Part shown: positions 36,792-45,849 of the stretch, piece after piece
Layout: each line of letters opens with the position of its first letter
Position numbering within the stretch: the stretch's first letter is position 1
NCBI GenBank assembly: GCA_017307755.1
Contig: JAFKGQ010000017.1
Location: 1 to 64,000 of the forward strand
Direction of reading: 5' to 3'
DNA length: 64,000 bases
From: Chitinophagaceae bacterium
GTDB taxonomy: Bacteria; Bacteroidota; Bacteroidia; Chitinophagales; Chitinophagaceae
Made by a program: the position numbers and the translations under genes
Notes under the pieces: generated by a model
Databases searched by the model: none
What the model was told of the DNA's origin: nothing
Seen by the model: only the letters and a program-made list of their open reading frames with translations

Positions 36792-38768
36792 TTATTCATT
36801 CCATATAAAATCAGCTTCCTTAATGGGACGTTCCATCTTGGAAAACTCCGCTTTCGCCGCCGACAGGATCATAGACATGGTCACCTTCCCGCCTTCCTCC
36901 GCTGCCTTAAAGGCGGCATTGATGGCCACATTATGAAAACTGCCTCCCGTAAGGTTCAAAGAAGCCAGCCGGTCATAATCCAGCTCTCCCCTGGGCACTG
37001 ACGGGGGGAACACCTTCTGCGCAATCATCCTCCGTTCCCTGAAGCCGGGGAAGGGGAACTGTACGATAAAACGCAACCGCCGTACAAACGCATCATCCAA
37101 CGCACTCTTTTTATTAGTGGCCAATATAGCCAGCCCATTGTAAGCCTCCATCCGCTGCAGCAGATAATTGATCTCTATATTAGCATATCGGTCATGACTA
37201 TCCTTAACTTCGCTTCTCTTGCCAAATAACGCATCCGCCTCATCAAAGAATAAAATAGCGCCCCCGTCCTCCGCAGCATCAAAGACACGTCGAAGATTCT
37301 TCTCTGTCTCGCCTATATACTTACTGACTACCCCCGAAAGATCAATCCTGTAAAGGTTCAACGAAAGCTCATTTGCCAAAACCTCCGCCGCCATGGTCTT
37401 GCCTGTACCGCTTTCTCCCACAAACAAGGCATTGATCCCAAGCCCCCGGTTCAACTTATCCCTGTATCCCCAGCTGTCATACACAAGACTGCGGTACCTC
37501 ACCTGGCTGACTATCTGCCGCAACTGCTTTTCAGCCATTTCAGGAAGGACTATATCATTCCACGTAGCCTTTAACACGAGCTTCTGCACCAACGCATCCA
37601 TGCCGGGGCTTGTTACAGACAAACAGTTATCCCACAGCTGCCTGTAGAACCCACTCCCATTATCCTTTTCATCAGGCGCCGACCGTTTCACTACCTTCCG
37701 GATAGTAGGGATATTCAGATCGAACTGCCCGGCCAGCAATGCAGACGTACCATTAGCCCCTGCAGTCAGATGACGATCCCATTCCGCCCGCTGCTCCACC
37801 GCGGTAGGTTTCTTCACCTCCACCACGGAAGAAAAATAAGCCAGGTCGGGCGCAAGCTCACGAAGACTTAAGAAAAAAATGCCCCTGCTGATAGATATCA
37901 GTCTGTGCAGAGATAGCCCGGCATCCTGACCACCCGTGTTTGATTTGTTAAAAGGATCCGACTTATGCGCTTCGATAAACCCGGCAATCGGTATAAGCAT
38001 GCTCTCCCGCTGCCACAGACGGGCGAATTCCTCCGTCTCCTGCGCATGCACAGGAAAAAGCTCGAAAGGCAGGTTGATGGGATGACACCCCAATGCAGCC
38101 GCAGCCTTTTGCGCCACCAGCTGTTTGCTTAACAGGTCTTGCCCCACCAGTTGCGTAATGCCCGGGAATGGACCGTCCGCTATGGCGCGCACATCCTTCA
38201 CAATGGTGTCCACTACCCTTTGCTGCGAGCCGGGAAACAAACCCTCTTCATCCATAGGTGTTTCGAAAGGAGAGCTTATTTTTGTAATACGTTCATCCAG
38301 ATAATTCAACCCTTTTATAAAGTTGGTGATACGCTCATCCGCCCGCAATGGACAGCTGACAAGAGGCTGATTCGCCAGACGGTTTATCTCTATCAGCTTC
38401 CAGTATCTTAAAGGCCGGTGCGCCGCCAACACATCCCAGGCAGGAGAATCAAAAAGAGTCATGGCAAGCGAAAAAGTGGGATAAGGCTTACCCGGATCTT
38501 CATGCGCCTTTGCACACAACCCCGCTATACGCGTATCCAATTCCATCCCGACACAAAGCAACAGGATATCGTGCTCAAAATCGGAAAGCCCAAACCGCTC
38601 CTTGATAAATGCCAGGGCCGGCAACGATGATACAGGATCCGAATCCTTGACCTTCCAATCCATGGACGGCTTCCTTTCAGACCTTGACAAGGTCAGCCGC
38701 AGCCATTCCACAGCCGCAGCCAGATACTGGTCATTCTTCACCTGCCAATTTTCCAACGTTTCACTCAT
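36792..38768 (-). CDS. AAA+ ATPase of the eCIS (Afp15/Pvc15-type)
   Basis: 658 residues. The N-terminal half (about 1-400) is the eCIS-specific region (FGLSDFEHDILLLCVGMELD). The AAA+ module has Walker A GESGTGKT at 451-458, Walker B ILFFDEADA at 505-513, and Arg-rich sensor/finger residues (FVRRLRFIVQF, about 561-571). In Afp and PVC, the equivalent ATPase is needed for assembly or for handling cargo before loading. Coupled to the DUF4255 gene by ATGA and followed by the small gene and the DUF4157 series, so it sits between particle and cargo genes. Confidence 0.92.
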   Translation of the reverse strand: MSETLENWQVKNDQYLAAAVEWLRLTLSRSERKPSMDWKVKDSDPVSSLPALAFIKERFGLSDFEHDILLLCVGMELDTRIAGLCAKAHEDPGKPYPTFSLAMTLFDSPAWDVLAAHRPLRYWKLIEINRLANQPLVSCPLRADERITNFIKGLNYLDERITKISSPFETPMDEEGLFPGSQQRVVDTIVKDVRAIADGPFPGITQLVGQDLLSKQLVAQKAAAALGCHPINLPFELFPVHAQETEEFARLWQRESMLIPIAGFIEAHKSDPFNKSNTGGQDAGLSLHRLISISRGIFFLSLRELAPDLAYFSSVVEVKKPTAVEQRAEWDRHLTAGANGTSALLAGQFDLNIPTIRKVVKRSAPDEKDNGSGFYRQLWDNCLSVTSPGMDALVQKLVLKATWNDIVLPEMAEKQLRQIVSQVRYRSLVYDSWGYRDKLNRGLGINALFVGESGTGKTMAAEVLANELSLNLYRIDLSGVVSKYIGETEKNLRRVFDAAEDGGAILFFDEADALFGKRSEVKDSHDRYANIEINYLLQRMEAYNGLAILATNKKSALDDAFVRRLRFIVQFPFPGFRERRMIAQKVFPPSVPRGELDYDRLASLNLTGGSFHNVAINAAFKAAEEGGKVTMSMILSAAKAEFSKMERPIKEADFIWNE

Positions 38769-40027
38769 GGTAATGTGATCTTGTTACTCGCTTTAAAAAC
38801 AGGCGGGCTTGCCGACATGTCGATCAACAGACTGTCAGCCCCATCTATCCGCAGCCGGATAAAATATGGACCATCGTCCACTCCATCCAGCTCGATATTG
38901 AGAGAGCTTACCGTAGTGGTATGCACACCCGCTTTGAACTCCCTGTCCCCTAACAACAGCGACGCATCCTGCTCCGGCCGGAGGGCGGGATTAAAAGCCA
39001 CCGTAGCCATATAATTCTTCGCCCCCGGCGGCGACAACGGAACGATCGTCAGGGGGAAATGGATGGTCGGCGCCAGCATAATAGGCAGGGAATTCGAAAC
39101 CTTATCCGGCTTCCCCGCATTTTGAACGACAACCTTTAAAGTATAAACGCCAGCAGGCCATGCATTGGGACTCGTAGGGAACTTTACTTTCACAGTATCG
39201 TCAGTTCCACCGGCTTCCACCGCCACATCCACATCGGCCGGTAAAAGATGATGATGGAACCTGATCAGTACGGTGCCTCCCTTCAAAAAGCTTCCCGCAA
39301 TGGTCAGTATATCGCCTTGCTGCGCCGCATTTTGCCCACCGGGATAGGTCACCGTGTCGATAGTCGGAAAGGGAGGAATAACCCCCGTCTGCACCTGCAC
39401 GCCCCGGTCCCCAGGACCCCGCATCAACACAGGCAGCGGCGTCCTGGCAGGACGCTTGCTTTCTATCAGCACGACATTCACCTGGTAAGCCACCGATAAT
39501 TTATATTGACTCTGAAAACCCGTCCATAATTTGGAAACCTCATCCAAAGAAATAGGCTGAGGTGTGATCCTCACCCTTTCCACCTGGTTCTGCAGCAGGC
39601 TGGCGCTAAATGCCGCTCGTATCTCATCCCGGCTGAACAAAGGGTGATCATGCAATATGCTCATCGCCTTACCCAACAGCAAATGCCCGATGATCTCATT
39701 TTTGTTCTCGCCATACGCCGTAATAAGATAATAGAGGTTCAGACCCAACGGAGGATGCCCCGTCTCGCCGTTTTTCACCGCACCGGGAATATCCATATTC
39801 TTCCAGGCCACACTATGCTCCACATGATACAGAAATAAATTCACCTGGTTCTTCGCCTGGTCGAACTTATACGCCTCATCCAATGGCAAATTGGTAATAA
39901 GGATCTCTGCCGTAGGCTTCGCATCCGTGGGAAGATCGTCAGTGACATCGCTATCACCCAGCTCCTTTACTTGGTCAAGCAGGTTACGCAACGTCAGCGT
40001 GACGGCGCTGATCGCAAATTCATTGCT
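38765..40027 (-). CDS. DUF4255 tube/sheath terminator (Afp16-type) with IPT-like domain
   Basis: About 421 residues; the annotated start may lie at 40030. The first about 190 residues are DUF4255 (ISAVTLTLRNLLDQV, AEILITNLPLDEAYKFDQAKNQVNLFLYHVEHS, GLNLYYLITAYGENKNE, AMSILHDHPLFS), the family of the eCIS cap/terminator that closes the distal end. Residues about 220-330 are IPT/TIG-like (GDILTIAGSFLKGGTVLIRF, WPAGVYTLKVVV), and a beta-sandwich follows. The extra domains are more than in Afp16. It overlaps neighbours by 4 bases on both sides. Confidence 0.9.
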   Translation of the reverse strand, partial: SNEFAISAVTLTLRNLLDQVKELGDSDVTDDLPTDAKPTAEILITNLPLDEAYKFDQAKNQVNLFLYHVEHSVAWKNMDIPGAVKNGETGHPPLGLNLYYLITAYGENKNEIIGHLLLGKAMSILHDHPLFSRDEIRAAFSASLLQNQVERVRITPQPISLDEVSKLWTGFQSQYKLSVAYQVNVVLIESKRPARTPLPVLMRGPGDRGVQVQTGVIPPFPTIDTVTYPGGQNAAQQGDILTIAGSFLKGGTVLIRFHHHLLPADVDVAVEAGGTDDTVKVKFPTSPNAWPAGVYTLKVVVQNAGKPDKVSNSLPIMLAPTIHFPLTIVPLSPPGAKNYMATVAFNPALRPEQDASLLLGDREFKAGVHTTTVSSLNIELDGVDDGPYFIRLRIDGADSLLIDMSASPPVFKASNKITLP

Positions 40028-40887
40028 CATTGCTTTGCCGGATTTCTTTGTTCAAGATACTGGTCCAATCCCATGACGGATGTGTCCTTTTTCACCGGCG
40101 ACATCTTCGTCTCCGCCGGAGGTGTCACAGCCTTTATTTCAATACGCCCGATAGAGACATGTACCTGCTGCCGTTCCGCAGCTGCCGGTGATACATTCGT
40201 TCGAAAAACATTGAATGTAGAAGAACGCTGCACAATACCAGGTACACGCATCGCCCCCTTTCCTTCTTCAGATCCCTTCTGCTCCATTCGTTCTACTTCG
40301 CCGATGTCCGATAAGACAGGCGCCCCCCTGGTCATATATTTTATACGCGTCTCCGGCCCCGGTCGAACCGTCTCCGGCCGCACCTTCCCCTGTATTACCG
40401 GCGGGCCTTTTACACCCGCATCATCCCCATCCGGTTTCTTTCCTACGCCTGTCACCGAGCTGTCCTCTCCTTTCATGACGCTCTCCGTACCGGGCACGAC
40501 ACTTTCTTCACCTTTCGCAATCCTCCTTATTTCCAGCATTTCTTTATCCGCCATATCCGCCATTTTCTTCTTTTCATGGCCTTCCAAAATCGTCCTCTCA
40601 CTATTCAACTCCCTCCCTTCACTTTTTACAACCTTCTCCGCACCTTGCCGAACACTAACATCATCTTCCCGCAAAACATCATCCTTGCTTTGCTGGATAT
40701 TTTCTTCTCCCGGCAATCCCTTCCGTTCATTCCTTCCTGTCATATCTTCGCCTGCTCCCGGTATTCCTTCTTCAGAAAAAGCCGGCGGCTCCCCGGCTAC
40801 GGCATGAAATATCCCGCCAGGAAAAGGCCTAACATTATGCTCCGGCTCAAGATGCCGGGTTATCACCTTATCAATCCATCTGCTCAT
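40027..40887 (-). CDS. Low-complexity charged protein of the eCIS operon
   Basis: 286 residues from the ATG at 40887, which overlaps the previous stop as ATGA. An upstream in-frame start at 40956 would overlap that gene by 70 bases and is less likely. The sequence is rich in Glu, Gly, Lys, Ser and Val with few hydrophobic stretches (EGIPGAGEDMTGRN, SVVPGTESVMKGEDS), so it is probably disordered. The ends are more conserved-looking: MSRWIDKVITRHLEPEHN at the start and RQQVHVSIGRIEIKAVTP, MGLDQYLEQRN at the end. No family recognised; it may be a linker to the cap or a lumen component. Confidence 0.6.
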   Translation of the reverse strand: MSRWIDKVITRHLEPEHNVRPFPGGIFHAVAGEPPAFSEEGIPGAGEDMTGRNERKGLPGEENIQQSKDDVLREDDVSVRQGAEKVVKSEGRELNSERTILEGHEKKKMADMADKEMLEIRRIAKGEESVVPGTESVMKGEDSSVTGVGKKPDGDDAGVKGPPVIQGKVRPETVRPGPETRIKYMTRGAPVLSDIGEVERMEQKGSEEGKGAMRVPGIVQRSSTFNVFRTNVSPAAAERQQVHVSIGRIEIKAVTPPAETKMSPVKKDTSVMGLDQYLEQRNPAKQ

Positions 40888-41597
40888 TGTTTGATCATTT
40901 CCAGGTAAAGTCTTCGACGGCGGGGGCTCATTTGCAGAATGTCCGACTCCGACCATCCAAACGCAGCAGCCAGCATCGCCACCTCCCGCAAAACACGCTT
41001 TGCCCAGCTATCGATCTCCATCCACAAATAGCTGCCTATATCAAAGGGCATTTCCCACTGGTGAGCACACTTCGCACAACTCAGCAACATGCTTATGTCG
41101 GCCTGTGGGTCCTCTTCCGCCATACGCCGGTCAAGCAGGTCAAACACATCTTCGGGCAGATCCGCCACATCACAATACGCATCTTGCTTCCGCGCTTCCA
41201 GGATGCAATCCCGCAACAGCCATTCCGAGTGGTCCCTGTATGCAGCTGCGTTCATAAGATCATAGCTGTTGGGCAGCCGGAACAAAATGACATACGACGC
41301 TGCATACAGCGTAAAGACACCTTCTTTCTCCTCCCCATCAACAAGCAGATCCCTGATATTACCACTCCATTCCACACGCTCTCCGCAAGACGGACAATCC
41401 GCTATGTTCGAAAACAGAGGACCAAAAAACCTTTCCCGCAGCCTGAATAGACAAGCATCCCGCCGGCCGATGCTCAGCCCGGCAGGATCGCCTTCCGGAG
41501 AAGCCAGGGACAAAAGCTCCATCGACTTCTCGATCGGGGTCTTGCCGCTGCTCCGGTCCCATAGATCAAGCATCTCGGCAGCACCAGGCGCACGCAT
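40884..41597 (-). CDS. T4 gp26/gp51-like baseplate hub assembly chaperone
   Basis: 237 residues, resembling the T4-family baseplate hub assembly chaperones: N-terminal GLSIGRRDACLFRLRERFFGP, a zinc-ribbon-like CPSCGERVEW at about 68-77, a distant CAKC pair around 176-179, and a C-terminal helical part (AAAFGWSESDILQMSPRRRRLYLEMI). Such proteins help fold or assemble the hub but are not part of the mature particle. It lies between tube and DUF4255 genes as in other Bacteroidota eCIS. Confidence 0.82.
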   Translation of the reverse strand: MRAPGAAEMLDLWDRSSGKTPIEKSMELLSLASPEGDPAGLSIGRRDACLFRLRERFFGPLFSNIADCPSCGERVEWSGNIRDLLVDGEEKEGVFTLYAASYVILFRLPNSYDLMNAAAYRDHSEWLLRDCILEARKQDAYCDVADLPEDVFDLLDRRMAEEDPQADISMLLSCAKCAHQWEMPFDIGSYLWMEIDSWAKRVLREVAMLAAAFGWSESDILQMSPRRRRLYLEMIKQ

Positions 41598-41606
41598 ATA
41601 ACAACA

Positions 41607-42131
41607 TTAAGATGGTATGGTAAAGCTGGGCTCCGTAGGCTCCGTCACCTGCACATCCCTTTCCCATCCTTCATGCTGGATGGTCATATTTTCGATGGCG
41701 ATCGCATTTGCGCTGGCATCCAGGTCAGGTAATGCCTGGAAGTCCGAAACCCAGCAACGGTAAACCTTATAGGCAATGGCCAATTGCCCCGCCTCATTAT
41801 ACACTTCGATAATGAGGTCCTTTCGAAAATCCGCAAGAGAGATTTCCGCACCCAGACCCGCACCATAATTCCAGACCTTGTTGGCCCATTTCTCAAACTC
41901 CAGGTCATGCGTAATGCCCCGCTCCAGCGTGATGGGATCGTATTTGGTTTGACCAGGCGATTTCCTCACCGTGTTCGGATCACCCCCCATGCGGTGCTCG
42001 ATAGGATCGGTCTTCCTTTTCAATGCCCCTACCTTACTGATGCCGGCCACATACTTTCCATCCCATTTCACACGGAACTTAAAGGTCTTATACGGATCAA
42101 ATCGTTGCGTATTGACTGTAAATTGTGCCAT
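41607..42131 (-). CDS. Tail tube protein (gp19/Afp1-type)
   Basis: 174 residues, normal length. Conserved tube features: FDPYKTFKFRVKWDGKYVAGISKV, EHRMGGDPNTVRKSPGQTKYDPITLERGITHD, YRCWVSDFQALPDLDASANAIAIENMTIQHEGWER. It forms the inner tube of stacked hexamers through which cargo passes. A single tube gene is present, as opposed to the two of Afp. It starts 11 bases after the sheath gene. Confidence 0.94.
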   Translation of the reverse strand: MAQFTVNTQRFDPYKTFKFRVKWDGKYVAGISKVGALKRKTDPIEHRMGGDPNTVRKSPGQTKYDPITLERGITHDLEFEKWANKVWNYGAGLGAEISLADFRKDLIIEVYNEAGQLAIAYKVYRCWVSDFQALPDLDASANAIAIENMTIQHEGWERDVQVTEPTEPSFTIPS

Positions 42132-42142
42132 AGTTAAAAGTT

Positions 42143-43735
42143 TTAAGATTGGATATCGCCGGTTAATTGCTGGATTTTAATGATGACGAATTCCGCGGGC
42201 TTCAAAGGCGCAAACCCCACCAGGATATTGACGATCCCCAGGTTGATATCGTTCTGCGTCGTCGTCTCCTTATCACATTTTACAAGATAAGCCTCGGATG
42301 GCGTCTTGCCCTGGAAAGCACCCTGTCTGAACAGGTTTTGCATAAAAGCCCCCACATTCAGCCTGATCTGCGCCCATAAGGGCTCATCATTCGGCTCGAA
42401 TACGACCCATTTTGTTCCCCTGTAAAGACTTTCCTCGATAAACAAGGCCGTACGACGGACCGCGACATATTTATATTCATCCGCAATTTCATCGGCCCCC
42501 CGCAGCGTACGCGCCCCCCAGACCACACGGCCCGTAATGGGAAAAGACCGCAGACAATTAATACCCACAGGGTTTAATTGACCATTCTGATCGTCCGAAA
42601 GATCTATCTGAAGACCTTGTATGGAATTGAGCGAAGCATCGATGCCCGCAGGGCTTTTCCAGACACCGCGTGATGTATCCGTTCTGGCCATCACTCCCGC
42701 GATAATCCCACAGGGAACAAAAGTTTCTGTCTGCCCGTCCCGTTTCGGGTCCGATTCAAGGACACGAGGAAAATACAAAGCCGCATTCCTGGCATTGTCG
42801 CCTGACAGATTCAGACCGTTGAGCCCGCTGATGGCCTGTGCCACCGCAATAGCCGGCGCTGACACTTCACCCCAGGCCATGGGAGAGTCCACCAGCAACA
42901 TCGCCCGCTGAACAACACACAACTGCAGCCCCGCCTGGTATACGCTATTATCCGTATCCGCATCACGCGTGGCAGGTGGTATACATAAAAGATTGAACTC
43001 AACATTCTGCAACGCCCAAAGACCCGTATGGCTCATCTCCGCCCCCAGGTATTCCGTAGGGGTTACATCGTCCCCATCACTACCCGTCGTCGTCACCGGT
43101 ACAGGCGAATCCACCATCTTGACAGGACTGGTAGGAGGGCTCTCCGGAGAAACCACCAGCGTTTGCGCCGGCCGCTGGGCAGACATGGCTCCCTTTACCC
43201 TCACCAATAAAGAACCTTGCTCCAATACCCTCGGCAAATACCGCGGGTCATTAACATCAGTGCTGACATTTAAAAACTTTTCCGTGCTTCCCCCATCCAC
43301 GGCTTCCGTAACGATGAGATTAAAAAGACTCGTATTGCTGGTGTCCTTTGTTTTATAATTCACCGACGCCTTTAAGTTGTTCCCCCAGGTCCCTTCACTG
43401 GCCGCCTCCAGCGTAAGTATACCAGGAGGGCTTATCTCCGTGGGCAGGTTGATGGTAGCCTTCGTGCCATTCCTGTTGATCCGCACGATCACAGCCTGAC
43501 TACCCCCATTCAGATAAAAATCTTTTACAGCATAACTAACCATGCTTTTGGCCCAAAGACCGCCATATAATCGTTCGAAGTCTGCAAAGCTGGTTATCGT
43601 CACCGCTTGATCCGACTCTCCGCGTAGCGTCCTCCCAATAAAAGCAGTAATGGAAGTAGCCACCCCGGTAATAGTTCGCACACCACTCGGCAGTTCTTCA
43701 ATATAAACCCCCGGGTAGGTTGGTTGTACTGGCAT
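42143..43735 (-). CDS. Contractile tail sheath protein
   Basis: 530 residues. N-terminal YPGVYIEELPSGVRTITGV and FADFERLYGGL, and C-terminal YVAVRRTALFIEESLYRGTKWVVFEPNDEPLW and NRQGAFQGKTP-like elements are classic for tail sheath proteins. Residues about 188-228 are a Ser/Pro/Thr-rich insertion (SPESPPTSPVKMVDSPVP) in the surface-exposed domain. A single sheath gene is present. It starts 11 bases after the NusG-like gene. Confidence 0.95.
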   Translation of the reverse strand: MPVQPTYPGVYIEELPSGVRTITGVATSITAFIGRTLRGESDQAVTITSFADFERLYGGLWAKSMVSYAVKDFYLNGGSQAVIVRINRNGTKATINLPTEISPPGILTLEAASEGTWGNNLKASVNYKTKDTSNTSLFNLIVTEAVDGGSTEKFLNVSTDVNDPRYLPRVLEQGSLLVRVKGAMSAQRPAQTLVVSPESPPTSPVKMVDSPVPVTTTGSDGDDVTPTEYLGAEMSHTGLWALQNVEFNLLCIPPATRDADTDNSVYQAGLQLCVVQRAMLLVDSPMAWGEVSAPAIAVAQAISGLNGLNLSGDNARNAALYFPRVLESDPKRDGQTETFVPCGIIAGVMARTDTSRGVWKSPAGIDASLNSIQGLQIDLSDDQNGQLNPVGINCLRSFPITGRVVWGARTLRGADEIADEYKYVAVRRTALFIEESLYRGTKWVVFEPNDEPLWAQIRLNVGAFMQNLFRQGAFQGKTPSEAYLVKCDKETTTQNDINLGIVNILVGFAPLKPAEFVIIKIQQLTGDIQS

Positions 43736-43746
43736 AGTTACAAGTT

Positions 43747-44340
43747 TTAAAAATTAGGAACATTATTTAAATTGTCAGCTTCCGCAGGAATGCCCATCAG
43801 ATATTCGACAGGGATGTCTAAAAGAATATTTCTTTGCAATAACTCTATCCTTACAAGGATCTTTTGTTTGCCCTTATACTGTATGACTTCACAACTAAAC
43901 CCCGTAAACGGCCCCTCCTTGATAAACAGGATGCTCCCCGGCTGAAGATACTCCGAAGACACTTCTATCTCCGATGTAAAATTGCCTACTATCATTCGCA
44001 GGTTGTTGATCACCGACTCGCTGACCCTGGCGATGTTCTCGCCATCCCTTACATAATAAAATACCCCCTTCAACCCAAGACTATCAAAATAAGTCTCGAC
44101 ATTGGTAAGGTTGACAAAAACATAAGAGGGGAATAAAGGCATATCGATATACTTACGTCTGTCGGACCATACGCGCAGCTTCTTAACAGTAGGCAAAAAA
44201 GGAATGGTATCCATTTTTTCAAGCTGCTCGGCGATCCTCCGTTCATGGTTGGGTTTTGTATAGATAACGAACCAACCTGATTTGAAATCATGCATGGCAA
44301 ATGAAATAGTGGGTTGAATGGGTTCTACGACAGAGGGCAT
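43747..44340 (-). CDS. UpxY-type NusG-paralog transcription antiterminator
   Basis: 197 residues. The NGN domain (about 20-125) starts GWFVIYTKPNHERRIAEQL and contains MPLFPSYVFVNLT; the C-terminal KOW part has LQPGSILFIKEGPFTGFSCEV. This is the UpxY/RfaH-like NusG paralog family, which in Bacteroidota acts on long operons by preventing early termination. Here it heads a 34-kb operon and is separated from the sheath gene by 11 bases. An alternative start is ATG at 44295. It probably acts in cis on this operon. Confidence 0.85.
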   Translation of the reverse strand: MPSVVEPIQPTISFAMHDFKSGWFVIYTKPNHERRIAEQLEKMDTIPFLPTVKKLRVWSDRRKYIDMPLFPSYVFVNLTNVETYFDSLGLKGVFYYVRDGENIARVSESVINNLRMIVGNFTSEIEVSSEYLQPGSILFIKEGPFTGFSCEVIQYKGKQKILVRIELLQRNILLDIPVEYLMGIPAEADNLNNVPNF

Positions 44341-44605
44341 AGCTATCGCTTCTGTAAGTCACAATCCTACATTTCTGAAGCCATAGGCCAGGATGGTAAA
44401 AATGGTAGAGATAGATATTCGCTGGGTCAGAAAAACGAAACAAGGCCGGTGAAATATGACATTGCCGGGACTACTAAACGTAATGCTAATTAATCAGTAT
44501 TTTCTCAAAAAAAGAGGTGGTAAGATAGATATAAGCAGCACGGATGTATTAACGAAAATGAAGATAAGAAACTTTTTTAAAAAAAGAAATCTTTGTGCAA
44601 AAACT
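44341..44605 (-). promoter_or_regulatory. Leader/promoter region of the eCIS operon (candidate)
   Basis: The 265 AT-rich bases between the class II aaRS-like gene and the NusG paralog must hold the eCIS promoter. On the - strand TACGTTTA at 44482-44475 is one base off TAnnTTTG, with TTTG at 44509-44506 as a possible -33 element (23-base gap, somewhat long). No ops/JUMPstart-like sequence was seen. No terminator was seen, so readthrough from the upstream gene is possible. Confidence 0.3.
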
Positions 44606-45559
44606 TCATAGAAGATCATGCATTCCCCGGAATAAAAGTTCCAGCCCAAAACCCCCTATCAATAGCCGCTCTTTCCGGTCCTCCAACAACTGCTGCGTCC
44701 AGTCGACAAAACCGCCATCCGCGATCTCCCACTCCTTGCCGGCCAGATCGATGATCATCTTGAACTGTACCCCTCTATAATAGTCATTGGGCAACGGGGT
44801 CTTCTCCATTTCAAGCGCAATACCTGGCATTTCTCTTTCAAGATACTCCCCCAGCCGGTCAATCAACGGCATCCCTCCTTCATATCCACCTCTCTGTTGT
44901 AGCTTCCAACGTATCTTATCCACCTTGAACACCTCCCTGAACAGAGATTGAAAAGCCTGCATTTGCTCCCGCAAAGCCTGACATTCCCACCGGTGATCAC
45001 CCCGGTCCCGTCCCGCGCTTACGATGCACCCTATTTTAAAATGTGCGGTAAACCCCTTCCCCCCCTTTATCTCCTGGGTCCTGATATGACGATGTACCGT
45101 ACAAAAACGAGCCGGCTCCCCCACCGGTAGCTCCCGCCTCCGCCGCAAATCCGCAATATGTAAGGCGATACTATTGGTGGCATCCGCTACAATCTCCGTC
45201 TGACGCGTTGCTGAAACGATTTTGTTCTGGCTCACCGTCCCCACCACCGAACAGCTTCCCCACTGCGCGGCAGGCGATAATTCCACCGGCTCAAACCCAC
45301 ACCCCTTCCAAAACCGCAGGGTCTGCAGCTCCTGTTCAAGTAACGCGATCATATCTAACTCCGAAGGTTGAACAAAACGATTTTTACGATACTGTTGTAA
45401 TAGTGCGGGAGCCCTCAGGTTCCGAACCCTCCTGTCATACACTGCCAGCAAAAGTGAATTAAACTCAGATCCCGCCACCCGCTCTGCCAACACCTCCACC
45501 AGATCCGGCACCCCCAATTCCTGACTGATACGATCAGCTATTCTATCATTCATTGTCAT
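44606..45559 (-). CDS. Class II aminoacyl-tRNA synthetase-like protein of unknown function
   Basis: 317 residues. Segments resemble class II aaRS core motifs: a central RFCTVHRHIRTQEIKGGKGFTAHFKIGC in motif-2 position and the C-terminal LLIGGFGLELLFRG like motif 3. No anticodon-binding domain or other aaRS landmark was seen, so this may be a HisZ-like or other non-translating paralog. The evidence is pattern similarity only and could be wrong. It lies 265 bases upstream of the eCIS operon on the same strand. Confidence 0.45.
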   Translation of the reverse strand: MTMNDRIADRISQELGVPDLVEVLAERVAGSEFNSLLLAVYDRRVRNLRAPALLQQYRKNRFVQPSELDMIALLEQELQTLRFWKGCGFEPVELSPAAQWGSCSVVGTVSQNKIVSATRQTEIVADATNSIALHIADLRRRRELPVGEPARFCTVHRHIRTQEIKGGKGFTAHFKIGCIVSAGRDRGDHRWECQALREQMQAFQSLFREVFKVDKIRWKLQQRGGYEGGMPLIDRLGEYLEREMPGIALEMEKTPLPNDYYRGVQFKMIIDLAGKEWEIADGGFVDWTQQLLEDRKERLLIGGFGLELLFRGMHDLL

Positions 45560-45837
45560 ATGATTATGACCTAAATTAAACTATACCCGCTAAATTGAAA
45601 GCATTATTCTTACTTGAGGAAAAACTTCCCCAACTTCCCCGGTCACCCCCCAATTTTTGCCACGTTTTTGGGTAAAAAATAAAAGTTTTAAAGGGAGAAA
45701 TCTCTTGGATCACGTTTTGCGTATAGTATTCCGGCTTTTAATAGGATATTGGATTTTAGCAACGGCCCGGATCTCTATCTGGGCTTTTTTTGTCCAATAC
45801 TCCCCCATCCCCCCTTCGAACAACGCCCCTCAATTAT

Positions 45838-45845
45838 TACATTTG
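45838..45845 (+). promoter_or_regulatory. Candidate -7 element (TACATTTG)
   Basis: TACATTTG matches the Bacteroidota -7 consensus TAnnTTTG exactly, 4 bases before the ATG at 45850. If used, it would give a leaderless or near-leaderless transcript of the DUF6377 gene. No TTTG occurs at the proper -33 distance, so support is moderate. Confidence 0.35.
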
Positions 45846-45849
45846 CAAC

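Noticed and set aside
40888..40956. Extension of the charged eCIS protein up to 40956
   Set aside because: The ATG at 40887 forms an ATGA overlap with the upstream stop, the pattern used elsewhere in this operon.
9652..44340. Contractile-tailed prophage or T6SS
   Set aside because: No capsid, portal, terminase, integrase or lysis genes, and no TssJLM membrane complex; AAA+, DUF4255 and DUF4157 genes are typical of eCIS.
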